The position numbers and the translations under genes are program-made. The notes under the pieces were generated by a model. The model had not been told where the DNA came from. It was given only the letters and a program-made list of their open reading frames with translations, and searched no databases. 64,000 nucleotides of DNA from Pseudomonas putida. Its GTDB lineage: Bacteria > Pseudomonadota > Gammaproteobacteria > Pseudomonadales > Pseudomonadaceae. The stretch is from contig NZ_CP029693.1 in the NCBI RefSeq assembly GCF_003228315.1, forward strand, positions 6,048,501-6,112,500, written 5' to 3'. Position 1 is the first letter of the stretch. Every line of letters starts with the position of its first letter. Of this stretch, positions 9,346 through 20,258 are shown in pieces.

Positions 9346-9351
9346 GGGCAT

Positions 9352-9391
9352 AAAAAATCCCCCGGAATTCGATGATTGCGGGGGATTTTTT
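9352..9391. terminator. Bidirectional intrinsic terminator between gntR and guaD
   Basis: Stem AAAAAATCCCCCG with CGGGGGATTTTTT and a 14-nt loop lies between convergent genes. Both strands end in T runs. Confidence 0.88.
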
Positions 9392-9405
9392 TGGTCTGCT
9401 GTTTC

Positions 9406-10710
9406 TTACCGCTGATGCACCAGATTCCCCGCCGCATAGGTCTGCAGCACCGTCCTGTCATCCCCCAGCGTCATCAACACAAACAACGCCTCGGCAATGT
9501 TGGTGGCCTGCTTCAAGCGATAGCTCAGCAATGGCGTGGCGTTGTAGTCCAGCACCACGAAGTCGGCGTCGGTACCCGGTTGCAGGTTGCCGATCTTGTC
9601 TTCAAGGCGCAGCGCACGGGCGCCGCCGAGGGTGGCCAGGTACAGCGACTTGAACGGGCTCAGGCGCGCGCCTTGCAGTTGCATGACCTTGTACGCCTCG
9701 TTCAGCGTTTGCAGCAGCGAGAAGCTGGTGCCGCCACCGACATCGGTGCCCAGGCCGACATTCAGTTTGTGCTTCTCGGCCATCGGCAGGTTGAACAGGC
9801 CGCTGCCGAGGAAGAAGTTCGAGGTCGGGCAGAACGAGATCGCCGAGCCGGTTTCCGCCAGGCGCGCGCACTCGTCGTCACACAGGTGCACGCCGTGGGC
9901 GAACACCGAGCGCTCACCCAGTAGCTGGTAATGATCGTAAACGTCGAGGTAGCCCTTGCGCTCCGGGAACAGCGCCTTGACCCACTCGATTTCCTTGAGG
10001 TTCTCGCTGATGTGGGTCTGCATGTACAGATCCGGGTATTCCGTCAGCAGCTGGCCGGCCAGGGTGAGCTGTTCCGGGGTGCTGGTCGGTGCGAAGCGCG
10101 GGGTGACCGCGTAGTGCAGGCGACCTTTGCCGTGCCAGCGCTCGATCAGCGCCTTGCTTTCCAGGTAGCTGGATTCGGCAGTGTCCGTCAGGTAGTCCGG
10201 AGCGTTGCGGTCCATCATCACCTTGCCGGCGATCATCCGCAGGTCCAGTTGCTCGGCGGCTTCGAAGAACGAGTTCACCGACTGCGGATGCACGCTACCG
10301 AACACCAGTGCGGTGGTGGTGCCGTTGCGCAGCAGTTCCTTGATGAAAATGTCCGCGACTTCGTCGGCATGGGCCTTGTCGGCGAACTGGCTTTCGCAGG
10401 GGAAGGTGTAGGTGTTGAGCCAGTCCAGCAGTTGCTCGCCGTACGCGCCGACCATGCCGGTTTGCGGCAGGTGGATGTGGGTGTCGATGAAGCCGGCGGT
10501 AATCAGCGCGTCCTGATACTGGGTGATCTCGATGTCCGCCGGCAGAGTCGGCAGCAGGTCGCTGGCGTGGCCGAGGGCGCTGATTTTGCCGTTATCGACC
10601 ACCAGCAGGCCGTCCTCGAAATACTCATAGGAGGCTTCGATGCCCACTTCGGTGGGGTCGGCGATGCTGTGCAGGATGGCGGCGCGATAGGCTTTGCGAG
10701 TCAGAGGCAT
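9406..10710 (-). CDS. guaD: Guanine deaminase
   Basis: Zinc hydrolase of the amidohydrolase superfamily that turns guanine into xanthine plus ammonia, feeding the xanthine dehydrogenase encoded just upstream. Family signatures are FIDTHIHLPQTGMVGAYGEQLLDWL (metal-binding HxH), TTALVFGSVH, MQTHISEN, VFAHGVHL and GLGTDVGGGTSFSLL with its metal-ligand aspartate. At 434 residues the length is normal. It is the last gene of an xdhA-xdhB-xdhC-guaD order on this strand, 54 bp after xdhC. Confidence 0.96.
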   Translation of the reverse strand: MPLTRKAYRAAILHSIADPTEVGIEASYEYFEDGLLVVDNGKISALGHASDLLPTLPADIEITQYQDALITAGFIDTHIHLPQTGMVGAYGEQLLDWLNTYTFPCESQFADKAHADEVADIFIKELLRNGTTTALVFGSVHPQSVNSFFEAAEQLDLRMIAGKVMMDRNAPDYLTDTAESSYLESKALIERWHGKGRLHYAVTPRFAPTSTPEQLTLAGQLLTEYPDLYMQTHISENLKEIEWVKALFPERKGYLDVYDHYQLLGERSVFAHGVHLCDDECARLAETGSAISFCPTSNFFLGSGLFNLPMAEKHKLNVGLGTDVGGGTSFSLLQTLNEAYKVMQLQGARLSPFKSLYLATLGGARALRLEDKIGNLQPGTDADFVVLDYNATPLLSYRLKQATNIAEALFVLMTLGDDRTVLQTYAAGNLVHQR

Positions 10711-10782
10711 GGTGGTTCTCTAGTTATGAGGCTTATCAGTTCGAGGCTTTCTAGTTCGATGCTTCTAGTTCGAGGCTTTCAA
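10711..10782. repeat. Short imperfect tandem repeat at the xdhC 3' end
   Basis: Read on the minus strand, the last codons and stop of xdhC (AAAGCCTCGAACTAG) are repeated about three more times with small changes before the guaD ribosome binding region. This looks like slippage duplication of the gene end. Confidence 0.7.
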
Positions 10783-11622
10783 TTTCGTGGCCTGGCTGCG
10801 GCGCGAAACCGGCAGCAGCTTGGCAATCGGTTCGGCGCTGGACGTTTGCTGGCCGAAGTTGGCGTTGTAAGTGGCGATGATCTCGCCGGCGATGGAGATG
10901 GCGATCTCCACAGGCAATTTGCCTTTGACCTCGTCAATGCCCATCGGGCAGCGCATGCGTTGCACCACGCTCGCGTCGAAACCACGGTCGCGCAGGCGGT
11001 GTTCGAACTTGACCCGTTTGGTCTTCGAACCGATCAGGCCGAAGTAGGCGAAGTCGTTGCGCTTGAGGATCGCCGCGGTGAGTTCGAGATCGAGTTGATG
11101 GTTGTGGGTCATGACGATGCAGTAGCTGCCGGCGGGCAGGTCGTCGATTTCGTCCACCGGTTCTTCGCTGACGATCTTGCGCACGCCGTGGGGGATCTGT
11201 TCGGGAAACTCTTCTTCGCGCGAGTCGATCCAGCGCACCCGGCAGGGCAGGCCGGCGAGCAGCGGTACCAGCGCGCGGCCGACGTGGCCGGCGCCGAACA
11301 CGGCGATCTGTGCCTGGACCTGGCCCATGGGCTCGAACAGCAATACCGTCGCGCCACCGCAGCACTGACCGAGGCTGGCGCCGAGGCTGAAGCGCTCCAG
11401 GTGGGTGTCCTGCTTGCCGCTGGCGAGCATCTCGCGGGCGATCTGCATGGCTTTGTATTCCAGGTGCCCGCCACCGATGGTGTCGAACGTCTGGCGGGCG
11501 CTGATGACCATCTTCGAACCGGCGTTGCGCGGCGTCGAGCCGAGCTCTTCGATGATGGTCACCAGGACGCAGGGTTCACCCTGGTTTTGCAGGTCGGCGA
11601 GGGCGTCGATCCAGTTGTACAT
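10765..11622 (-). CDS. xdhC: Xanthine dehydrogenase accessory protein XdhC
   Basis: Chaperone of 285 residues that binds molybdenum cofactor, promotes its sulfuration and inserts it into XdhB. The N-terminal XdhC/CoxI domain shows EPCVLVTIIEELGSTPRNAGSKMVI and TIGGGHLEYKA. The C-terminal Rossmann-like domain shows AVFGAGHVGRALVPLLAGLPCRVRWIDSR and YFGLIGSKTK. It follows xdhB by 125 bp, a gap filled by a REP pair, so it may be co-transcribed or have its own promoter. Confidence 0.95.
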   Translation of the reverse strand: MYNWIDALADLQNQGEPCVLVTIIEELGSTPRNAGSKMVISARQTFDTIGGGHLEYKAMQIAREMLASGKQDTHLERFSLGASLGQCCGGATVLLFEPMGQVQAQIAVFGAGHVGRALVPLLAGLPCRVRWIDSREEEFPEQIPHGVRKIVSEEPVDEIDDLPAGSYCIVMTHNHQLDLELTAAILKRNDFAYFGLIGSKTKRVKFEHRLRDRGFDASVVQRMRCPMGIDEVKGKLPVEIAISIAGEIIATYNANFGQQTSSAEPIAKLLPVSRRSQATKLKASN

Positions 11623-11658
11623 GTCTCACCTCAACATCTCTGTTGTCTGTTCTGGCCT

Positions 11659-11734
11659 CATCGCGAGCAAGCTATGCTCCTACAGGGTCGTGGCGATCAC
11701 TCAATCCCGTAGGAGCAAAGCTTGCTCGCGATGG
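11659..11734. repeat. REP pair between xdhB and xdhC
   Basis: Inverted arms ATCGCGAGCAAGC..GCTCCTACAGG and CGTAGGAGCAAAGCTTGCTCGCGAT. The left arm lacks a few bases compared with the right. Confidence 0.82.
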
Positions 11735-11747
11735 CCGCACCTCGGTC

Positions 11748-14139
11748 TTAGAGCGGAGCCAGCTCGGTCTCTGCCTCGACAGCCTTCGCCACCTTCAACT
11801 GGCGCATCTGCTCACAGCCCCACAACACCCGCTCCGGCGTCGCCGGCGCGTCGATTTTCGGTTGATGCTTGTAGTCGCCCAAACTCGCCACGGCATCCTT
11901 GATCGCACACCACGCGGCGATGCCAAGCATGAACGGCGGCTCGCCCACGGCCTTGGAGTGGAACACCGTGTCTTCGGGGTTCTTGCGGTTTTCCACCAGC
12001 TTGACCCGCAAATCCAGCGGCATGTCCGCCACGGCCGGGATCTTGTAGCTGGCCGGGCCGTTGGTCATCAGCTTGCCCTTGTTGTTCCACACCAGCTCTT
12101 CCATGGTCAGCCAGCCCATGCCCTGGATGAAGCCACCCTCGACCTGGCCGATGTCGATGGCCGGGTTCAGCGAGGCACCGACGTCGTGGAGGATGTCGGT
12201 GCGCAGCATCTTGTATTCGCCGGTCAGGGTGTCGACCAGCACTTCGCAGCAGGCCGCGCCGAAGGCGAAGTAGTAGAACGGACGACCACGGGCCTGGCTG
12301 CGGTCGTAGTAGATTTTCGGGGTCTTGTAGAAGCCGGTGCTCGACAGCGACACCTGGGCGAAATACGCCTGCTGGATCAGCGCTTCGAAGGTCAGGATGT
12401 GATCGCGAACACGGACGTGGCCGTTGTGGAACACCACATCTTCTTCGCTGACCTTGTATTGCCGCGCGGCGAATTCGATCAGGCGTTTCTTGATGGTTTC
12501 CGCGGCGTTCTGTGCGGCCTTGCCGTTCAGGTCGGCGCCACTGGAGGCGGCGGTCGGCGAGGTGTTCGGCACTTTGTCAGTGTTGGTCGCGGTGATCTGC
12601 ACGCGGTCCATTTCCACCTGGAACACTTCGGCCACCACCTGCGCGACCTTGGTGTTCAGGCCCTGGCCCATTTCGGTGCCGCCGTGGTTCAAGTGGATGC
12701 TGCCGTCGGTGTAGACGTGCACCAGGGCACCGGCCTGGTTGAGGAAGCTGGCGGTAAAGGAAATGCCGAATTTCACCGGGGTCAGCGCCAGGCCTTTTTT
12801 CAGGATCGGGCTGTTGGCGTTGTAGCGACGGATCGCTTCGCGGCGCTCGGCGTACTGGCTGCTCTCTTCCAGTTCCGCGGTCATTTCCTCGAGCATGTTG
12901 TGCTCGACGGTCTGGTAGTAGTGGGTGACGTTGCGTTCGGTCTTGCCGTAGTAGTTGGCCTTGCGCACGGCCAGCGGGTCGAGGCCCAGATGGCGGGCGA
13001 TGGCGTCCATCACTTCTTCGATGGCGACCATGCCTTGCGGGCCGCCGAAACCACGGTAAGCGGTGTTCGACGCGGTGTTGGTCTTGCAGCGGTGACCGTT
13101 GATGGTCGCGTCGCCCAGGTAGTACGAGTTGTCCGAGTGGAACATCGCCCGGTCGACGATCGAGTTCGACAGGTCCGGCGAGCAGCCGCAGTTGCCGGCC
13201 AGTTCCAGCTGGATGCCGTGCAGGCGCCCGCTGTCGTCAAAGCCCACGTCGTATTCGACATAGAACGGATGACGCTTGCCGGTCATCAGCATGTCTTCGA
13301 CTCGTGGCAGACGCATCTTGGTCGGCTGGCCGGTGAGGTGCGCGATCACCGCGCACAGGCAGGCCGGGCTCGCCGCCTGGGTCTCCTTGCCGCCGAAACC
13401 GCCGCCCATGCGGCGCATGTCGACGACGATCTTGTTCATCGACACGTCCAGCACTTCGGCCACCAGCTTTTGCACTTCGGTGGGGTTCTGCGTGGAGCAG
13501 TAGACGATCATGCCGCCGTCTTCGGTGGGCATGACCGAAGAGATCTGGGTTTCGAGGTAGAAGTGTTCCTGGCCGCCGATGTGCAGCGTGCCCTGGATGC
13601 GATTTTTCGCGGTCGCCAGCGCGCCCACCGAATCACCGCGTTCATGGGTGTGGCTATCCAGCACGTAATGCTTTTTGCGATAGGCCTCGACCACGTCCAG
13701 CACCGGTTCCAGGTCTTCGTATTCGATGATCGCGGCCATCGCGGCCTTGCGCGCGGTCTCCAGGTCGCGGGCGGCCACGGCCATCACCACCTGGCCGACG
13801 AACTGCACCGTGTCGATGGCCAGCAACGGGTCGCCGGGCATCAGCGGGCCGATGTCTTTCAGGCCCGGAACATCCTCGTGGGTGATGGCGATGCGCACGC
13901 CGTCGAAGGCGTAGCAGGGCGAGGTGTCGATGCTGATGACTTTCGCATGGGCGCGGTCCGACAGCCGTGCGTAGACGTGAAGCTGATTGGGGAATTCCAG
14001 GCGGTCGTCGATGTACTGCGCTTCACCGGACACGTGCTTGGCGGCGCTGTCGTGCTTGACGCTGCGGCCGACACCGGTGGTCAGGTCCTTGGCGAACAGT
14101 TCAGCCAGTTCGGCCTGGGTCTTCTCTACGGCGTGATGG

Positions 14140-14147
<8 letters not shown>
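11748..14147 (-). CDS. xdhB: Xanthine dehydrogenase, molybdopterin-binding large subunit
   Basis: Catalytic molybdenum subunit (799 residues) that oxidises hypoxanthine and xanthine to urate. The small aldehyde-oxidase hammerhead domain (about 20-140) is followed by the molybdopterin-binding domains. Visible hallmarks are GGQEHFYLETQ, RRMGGGFGGKE, NTAYRGFGGPQGM, HLNHGGTEMGQGLNTKVAQV and the C-terminal KAVGEPPFMLG, whose glutamate is the family's catalytic base. Its ATGTC start overlaps the xdhA stop by 8 bp, which indicates translational coupling. Electrons pass to the iron-sulfur and FAD centres of XdhA. Confidence 0.96.
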
Positions 14148-15594
<1,447 letters not shown>

Positions 15595-15651
15595 GGATGG
15601 CCTCGCAGACTCATTATTGTTGTTAACCGATGTGACCGAATTTAGCAGGTC

Positions 15652-15665
15652 TGACTTTTCGGTCA
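15652..15665. promoter_or_regulatory. Candidate operator 1, TGAC-N6-GTCA
   Basis: TGACTTTTCGGTCA lies in the xdhA/gntR divergent promoter region, 58 bp upstream of the xdhA GTG start. It pairs with a second copy centred 23 bp away. Probable site for the adjacent GntR regulator, by inference. Confidence 0.55.
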
Positions 15666-15673
15666 ATGATTTT

Positions 15674-15689
15674 CTGACTTAAAGGTCAG
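15674..15689. promoter_or_regulatory. Candidate operator 2, CTGAC-N6-GTCAG
   Basis: CTGACTTAAAGGTCAG repeats the TGAC-N6-GTCA architecture of the site at 15652, about two helical turns away on the same DNA face. Its symmetry is longer than that of the first copy. Confidence 0.55.
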
Positions 15690-15860
15690 GAAAAATGCAT
15701 TTCGTCGATCAACCACATGTTCCTTAAGTATTGACCCTCGCGGGATAGCCTGCTTTTTGCTTGAATCGTGCCAAATTCCGCCGATTGGGCACTCCGCCAT
15801 GACGTATCAATTGCGCTACACTGCGCCGCTTGTGCAGATCGAAGAGTTTGAAGGACAACC

Positions 15861-16520
15861 ATGACGTTCAAGGCGCCGGACAGCCTCGCCGAGCAAATCG
15901 CTCACCACCTCGCCGAACGCATCATTCGCGGTGAAATGAAGCCGGGGGAGCGCATTCAGGAACTGAAGGTCACGCAGGCGCTCGACGTCAGCCGTGGTTC
16001 GGTCCGCGAGGCCTTGCTGATTCTCGAACGTCGTCATCTGATCGCGATCCTGCCGCGCCGTGGCGCCCATGTGACAGAACTCACCGCGCACAAGGTCAAG
16101 AGCCTGTGCACGCTGATGGGCGAGATGTACATCCTGCTGGCCAACGCCGTGGCCACTGGCTGGAAAGTCCAGGCCGACCTGGCGCCGTTCGTGCAGATCC
16201 AGCAGCGCCTGACCGCCAGCTACGAACGCCAGGACATTCACGCCTTCGTCGACGACAGTTTCAACGTGATGCGTGCCACGTATCCGTTCGCCGATAACCC
16301 CTATCTGCAGGAAACCGTCGAAAACCTGCAGCCGGCCATGAGCCGTGCCTACTTCCTTGCCCTGGATCAGCGTAAGGCCTCGATGAGCGAGTACCTGGAG
16401 CTGTTCGAGCGCCTGCTCGCCGCCGTTATCGCCCGTGACTTTCCACAGATTCGCGAAGTGCTGACCGCCTACGGCCAGCGTAGTTGCGATCTGGTGATCT
16501 CCGCCCTGACGGACGCCTGA
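15861..16520 (+). CDS. GntR-family regulator, FCD subfamily, divergent from xdhA
   Basis: Regulator of 219 residues. The winged-helix domain (about 5-75) contains LAEQIAHHLAERIIRGEMKPGERIQELKVTQALDVSRGSVREALLILERRHLI. The C-terminal half is the helical FCD ligand domain. The ATG is 11 bp after GAAGGAC-like sequence and opens the family pattern. It is divergent from xdhA and shares an intergenic region with two TGAC-N6-GTCA palindromes, so control of xanthine catabolism is the natural inference. Its stop is only 2 bp before the smc start, so smc may be partly transcribed from this promoter. Confidence 0.9.
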   Translation: MTFKAPDSLAEQIAHHLAERIIRGEMKPGERIQELKVTQALDVSRGSVREALLILERRHLIAILPRRGAHVTELTAHKVKSLCTLMGEMYILLANAVATGWKVQADLAPFVQIQQRLTASYERQDIHAFVDDSFNVMRATYPFADNPYLQETVENLQPAMSRAYFLALDQRKASMSEYLELFERLLAAVIARDFPQIREVLTAYGQRSCDLVISALTDA

Positions 16521-16522
16521 GC

Positions 16523-19500
16523 GTGCGGCTAAAGTGCATCAAGCTGGCGGGGTTCAAGTCCTTCGTCGATCCGACCACGGTGAACTTCCCCAGTAACATG
16601 GCGGCGGTGGTCGGGCCCAATGGTTGCGGCAAGTCGAACATCATCGACGCCGTGCGTTGGGTGATGGGCGAGAGCTCGGCCAAGAACCTGCGCGGCGAGT
16701 CGATGACCGACGTCATCTTCAATGGCTCCACCAGCCGCAAGCCGGTGAGCCAGGCGAGCATCGAGCTCGTGTTCGACAACTCCGACGGCACGCTGATCGG
16801 CGAATACGCAGCCTATGCGGAGATCTCCATTCGCCGCAAAGTGACCCGCGACAGCCAGAACAGCTACTTCCTCAACGGCGCCAAATGCCGTCGTCGTGAC
16901 ATCACCGACATTTTCCTCGGCACCGGTCTCGGCCCGCGCAGCTACTCGATCATCGAGCAGGGGATGATCTCCAAGCTGATCGAAGCCAAGCCGGAAGACC
17001 TGCGCAATTTCATCGAGGAAGCAGCGGGGATCTCCAAGTACAAGGAGCGCCGGCGCGAGACTGAAAACCGCATCCGTCGCACCCACGAAAACCTCGCCCG
17101 CCTGACCGACTTGCGTGAAGAACTCGAGCGCCAGCTCGAACGCTTGCACCGTCAGGCCGAGGCGGCCAAGAAGTATCAGGAATACAAAGGCGAGGAACGT
17201 CAGCTCAAGGCACAACTGTCGGCGCTGCGCTGGCAGGACCTGAATGATCAGGTCGGCCAGCGCGAGGCGATCATCGGCACCCAGGAAATCAGTTTCGAAG
17301 CCCTGGTGGCCGAGCAGCGCAACGCCGACGCCAGCATCGAACGCCTGCGTGACGGGCACCATGATCTGTCCGAGCGCTTCAATCTGGTGCAGGGACGCTT
17401 CTATTCGGTCGGTGGTGATATTGCCCGAGTCGAGCAGAGCATCCAGCACGGCCAGCAGCGCTTGCGTCAATTGCAGGACGATTTGAAAGAAGCCGAGCGC
17501 GCCCGACTGGAAACCGAGTCGCACCTGGGCCACGACCGCACCTTGCTGCTGACCCTCGGTGAAGAACTGGACATGCTCACCCCGGAGCAGGAAGTCACCA
17601 GCGCCGCCGCCGAAGAGGCCGCCGCCGCGCTGGAAGAGTCCGAAACCACCATGCATGGCTGGCAGGAACAATGGGATGCCTTCAACCTGACTGCCGCCGA
17701 GCCACGGCGTCAGGCCGAAGTGCAGCAGTCGCGCATCCAGCAGTTGGAAACCAGCCTGGAGCGTCTGGCCGACCGCCAGAAACGTCTTGGTGAAGAGCGC
17801 GATCTGCTGGCGGCTGACCCGGAAGACGCGGCGATCATGGAGCTCAGTGAGCAGCTCGCTGAATCCGAGGCGACCCTTGAGGACTTGCAGACCAGCGAAG
17901 AAGCTCAGGTCGAAAAGCTTGAGCAACTGCGCCAGCAATTGCAGCAGGCGCTCACTGCGCAGCAGCAGGCTCAAGGTGATCTGCAAAGGCTCAATGGTCG
18001 CCTCGCTTCACTGGAAGCTCTGCAACAAGCCGCACTCGACCCTGGCACCAGTACCGCTGAATGGCTGCGCGAACAACACCTCGCTGAACGCCCGCGCCTG
18101 GCCGAAGGCCTGAAAGTAGAAGCGGGTTGGGAGCTGGCGGTGGAAACCGTGCTCGGCGCCGATCTGCAAGCCGTGTTGGTGGACGATTTCAACGGCTTCG
18201 ATTTGTCCGGCTTCGCTCAGGGCGATCTGCGTTTGCTCAGCCCTTCCAGCGATGGCGTTCGCATGCCGGGCAGTTTGCTGGACAAGGTCGAGGCGCAGAT
18301 CGACTTGTCGCCGTGGCTGGGCCAGGTCAAACCGGTCGAGAGCCTTGAACAGGCCCTGGCCCTGCGCGCTCAGTTGGCCGCCGGGCAAAGCCTGATCAGT
18401 CGCGATGGCTACTGGGTTGGCCGACATTTCCTGCGAGTGCGCCGGGTCAGCGAGGCGGAAAGCGGCGTCTTGGCCCGTGGCCAGGAAATCCAGCAGCTGA
18501 GCCTGGAGCGCGAAGAGCGCGAGGCCAGCGTCGAAACCCTGGAAACCCAACTGCAGAACCTGCGTGCTCAACAGCGCCAGCAGGAAAATGGCCGCGAACA
18601 CCTGCGTCGACTGCTGCAGGACGAAGCCCGCCAGCAAGGTGAATTGAAGGCCCAGTTGTCGGCTGGCAAAGCCAAGGCCGAGCAATTGACCTTGCGCCGC
18701 ACCCGTCTCGATGAAGAAATCGCCGAGTTGGGCGAACAGCGCGAACTGGAGCACGAACAGATCGGCGAAGCGCGCCTGCACCTGCAGGAAGCCCTCGACA
18801 GCATGGCGCTGGACACCGAGCAACGCGAATTGCTGCTGGCCCAGCGCGACAGCTTGCGCGAGCGTCTGGATCGGGTGCGCCAGGAAGCCCGCCAGCACAA
18901 GGATCACGCACATCAACTGGCGGTGCGCCTGGGTTCGCTCAAGGCGCAGCACGATTCGACGCGCCAGGCGCTGGAACGGCTGGAAATGCAGTCCGAGCGC
19001 CTGACCGAAAAGCGCGAGCAATTGAGTTTGAATCTGGAGGAGGGCGAGGCACCGCTGGAGGAGCTGCGCCTGAAGCTCGAAGAGTTGCTCGACAAGCGCA
19101 TGACGGTCGACGAAGAACTCAAGACCGCGCAGATCGCCATGGAAGACGCCGACCGCGAACTGCGCGACGCCGAGAAACGCCGCAGCCAGGCCGAGCAGCA
19201 ATCCCAGCTGATCCGCAGCCAGCTGGAGCAGCAGCGCATGGACTGGCAGGCCCTGACCGTGCGGCGCAAGGCCCTGCAGGATCAATTGCTCGAAGACGGC
19301 TATGACCTGCATGGCGTGCTCGCCACGCTGACCGCCGAGATGAGCGAAAAAGCCGCCGAGGAAGAACTCGAACGTATCGCCGCGCGGATTGCGCGCCTGG
19401 GTGCAATCAACCTCGCAGCCATCGACGAATACCAGCAACAATCCGAGCGTAAACGTTATCTGGATGCCCAGGACGCCGATCTGGTGGAAGCGCTCGAGAC

Positions 19501-20011
19501 CCTGGAAAACGTGATTCGCAAGATCGACAAGGAAACGCGCAACCGCTTCAAGGATACCTTTGATCAGATCAATGGCGGTTTACAGGCGCTTTTCCCAAAA
19601 GTTTTCGGTGGTGGCAGCGCGTATTTGGAACTGACGGGCGAAGATCTACTCGATACAGGGGTGACGATCATGGCGCGGCCGCCAGGAAAGAAGAACAGCA
19701 CCATCCATTTGCTCTCCGGTGGCGAAAAGGCCCTGACCGCACTGGCCCTGGTTTTTGCGATCTTCAAGTTGAATCCGGCGCCGTTCTGCATGCTCGACGA
19801 GGTTGACGCGCCATTGGATGACGCTAACGTGGGACGCTACGCACGACTGGTCAAGGAGATGTCGCAGACGGTGCAGTTCATCTATATCACCCACAACAAG
19901 ATCGCCATGGAAATGGCTGATCAATTGATGGGGGTTACGATGCACGAGCCGGGCTGCTCGCGTCTGGTGGCGGTGGATGTCGAGGAGGCGATGGCGATGG
20001 TGGATGCCTGA
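16523..20011 (+). CDS. smc: Chromosome segregation ATPase SMC
   Basis: Condensin-type ATPase of 1162 residues that forms the long arms of a chromosome-organising ring. Walker A (GPNGCGKSN, 31-39) is near the N-terminus. Two long coiled coils flank a hinge around 500-650 (TAEWLREQHL...GWELAVETVLGADLQAVLVDD...ISRDGYWVG). The C-terminal head has the ABC signature LLSGGEKALTALALVFAIF and Walker B PFCMLDEVDAPLDD. GTG 16523 begins MRLKCIKLAGFKSFVDPT, the conserved SMC N-terminus; the frame upstream overlaps gntR. It is followed by zipA and ligA, a conserved Pseudomonas order. Confidence 0.97.
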   Translation: MRLKCIKLAGFKSFVDPTTVNFPSNMAAVVGPNGCGKSNIIDAVRWVMGESSAKNLRGESMTDVIFNGSTSRKPVSQASIELVFDNSDGTLIGEYAAYAEISIRRKVTRDSQNSYFLNGAKCRRRDITDIFLGTGLGPRSYSIIEQGMISKLIEAKPEDLRNFIEEAAGISKYKERRRETENRIRRTHENLARLTDLREELERQLERLHRQAEAAKKYQEYKGEERQLKAQLSALRWQDLNDQVGQREAIIGTQEISFEALVAEQRNADASIERLRDGHHDLSERFNLVQGRFYSVGGDIARVEQSIQHGQQRLRQLQDDLKEAERARLETESHLGHDRTLLLTLGEELDMLTPEQEVTSAAAEEAAAALEESETTMHGWQEQWDAFNLTAAEPRRQAEVQQSRIQQLETSLERLADRQKRLGEERDLLAADPEDAAIMELSEQLAESEATLEDLQTSEEAQVEKLEQLRQQLQQALTAQQQAQGDLQRLNGRLASLEALQQAALDPGTSTAEWLREQHLAERPRLAEGLKVEAGWELAVETVLGADLQAVLVDDFNGFDLSGFAQGDLRLLSPSSDGVRMPGSLLDKVEAQIDLSPWLGQVKPVESLEQALALRAQLAAGQSLISRDGYWVGRHFLRVRRVSEAESGVLARGQEIQQLSLEREEREASVETLETQLQNLRAQQRQQENGREHLRRLLQDEARQQGELKAQLSAGKAKAEQLTLRRTRLDEEIAELGEQRELEHEQIGEARLHLQEALDSMALDTEQRELLLAQRDSLRERLDRVRQEARQHKDHAHQLAVRLGSLKAQHDSTRQALERLEMQSERLTEKREQLSLNLEEGEAPLEELRLKLEELLDKRMTVDEELKTAQIAMEDADRELRDAEKRRSQAEQQSQLIRSQLEQQRMDWQALTVRRKALQDQLLEDGYDLHGVLATLTAEMSEKAAEEELERIAARIARLGAINLAAIDEYQQQSERKRYLDAQDADLVEALETLENVIRKIDKETRNRFKDTFDQINGGLQALFPKVFGGGSAYLELTGEDLLDTGVTIMARPPGKKNSTIHLLSGGEKALTALALVFAIFKLNPAPFCMLDEVDAPLDDANVGRYARLVKEMSQTVQFIYITHNKIAMEMADQLMGVTMHEPGCSRLVAVDVEEAMAMVDA

Positions 20012-20258
20012 GTCGCTTCTGTAAGAGGAGGACTACAGGCTGTTTGGTTGACCGGACTTGCTGGCCAATCGACATATTCGCAGTAGCCACAGTGACAGAC
20101 GGTGTAAAGTTGCCTTTGGTCGTGCTAGTTTAATGTCAATTTTTCGTATACGTGGGCAAAACGCCTGTCAGAACATAGAGTTGGCGCCACGTTTTAAAGC
20201 GGTTTGCAGATTGTAAACCCCTTATTTTTCAGCATTTTTTATAGAGGCACGGGATTAC
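20012..20258. other. smc-zipA intergenic region, probable zipA promoter
   Basis: The 247-bp gap becomes AT-rich from about 20130. It holds no credible reading frame and no clear hairpin terminator for smc. It probably carries the zipA promoter, but no -35/-10 pair is convincing enough to place. Confidence 0.4.
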
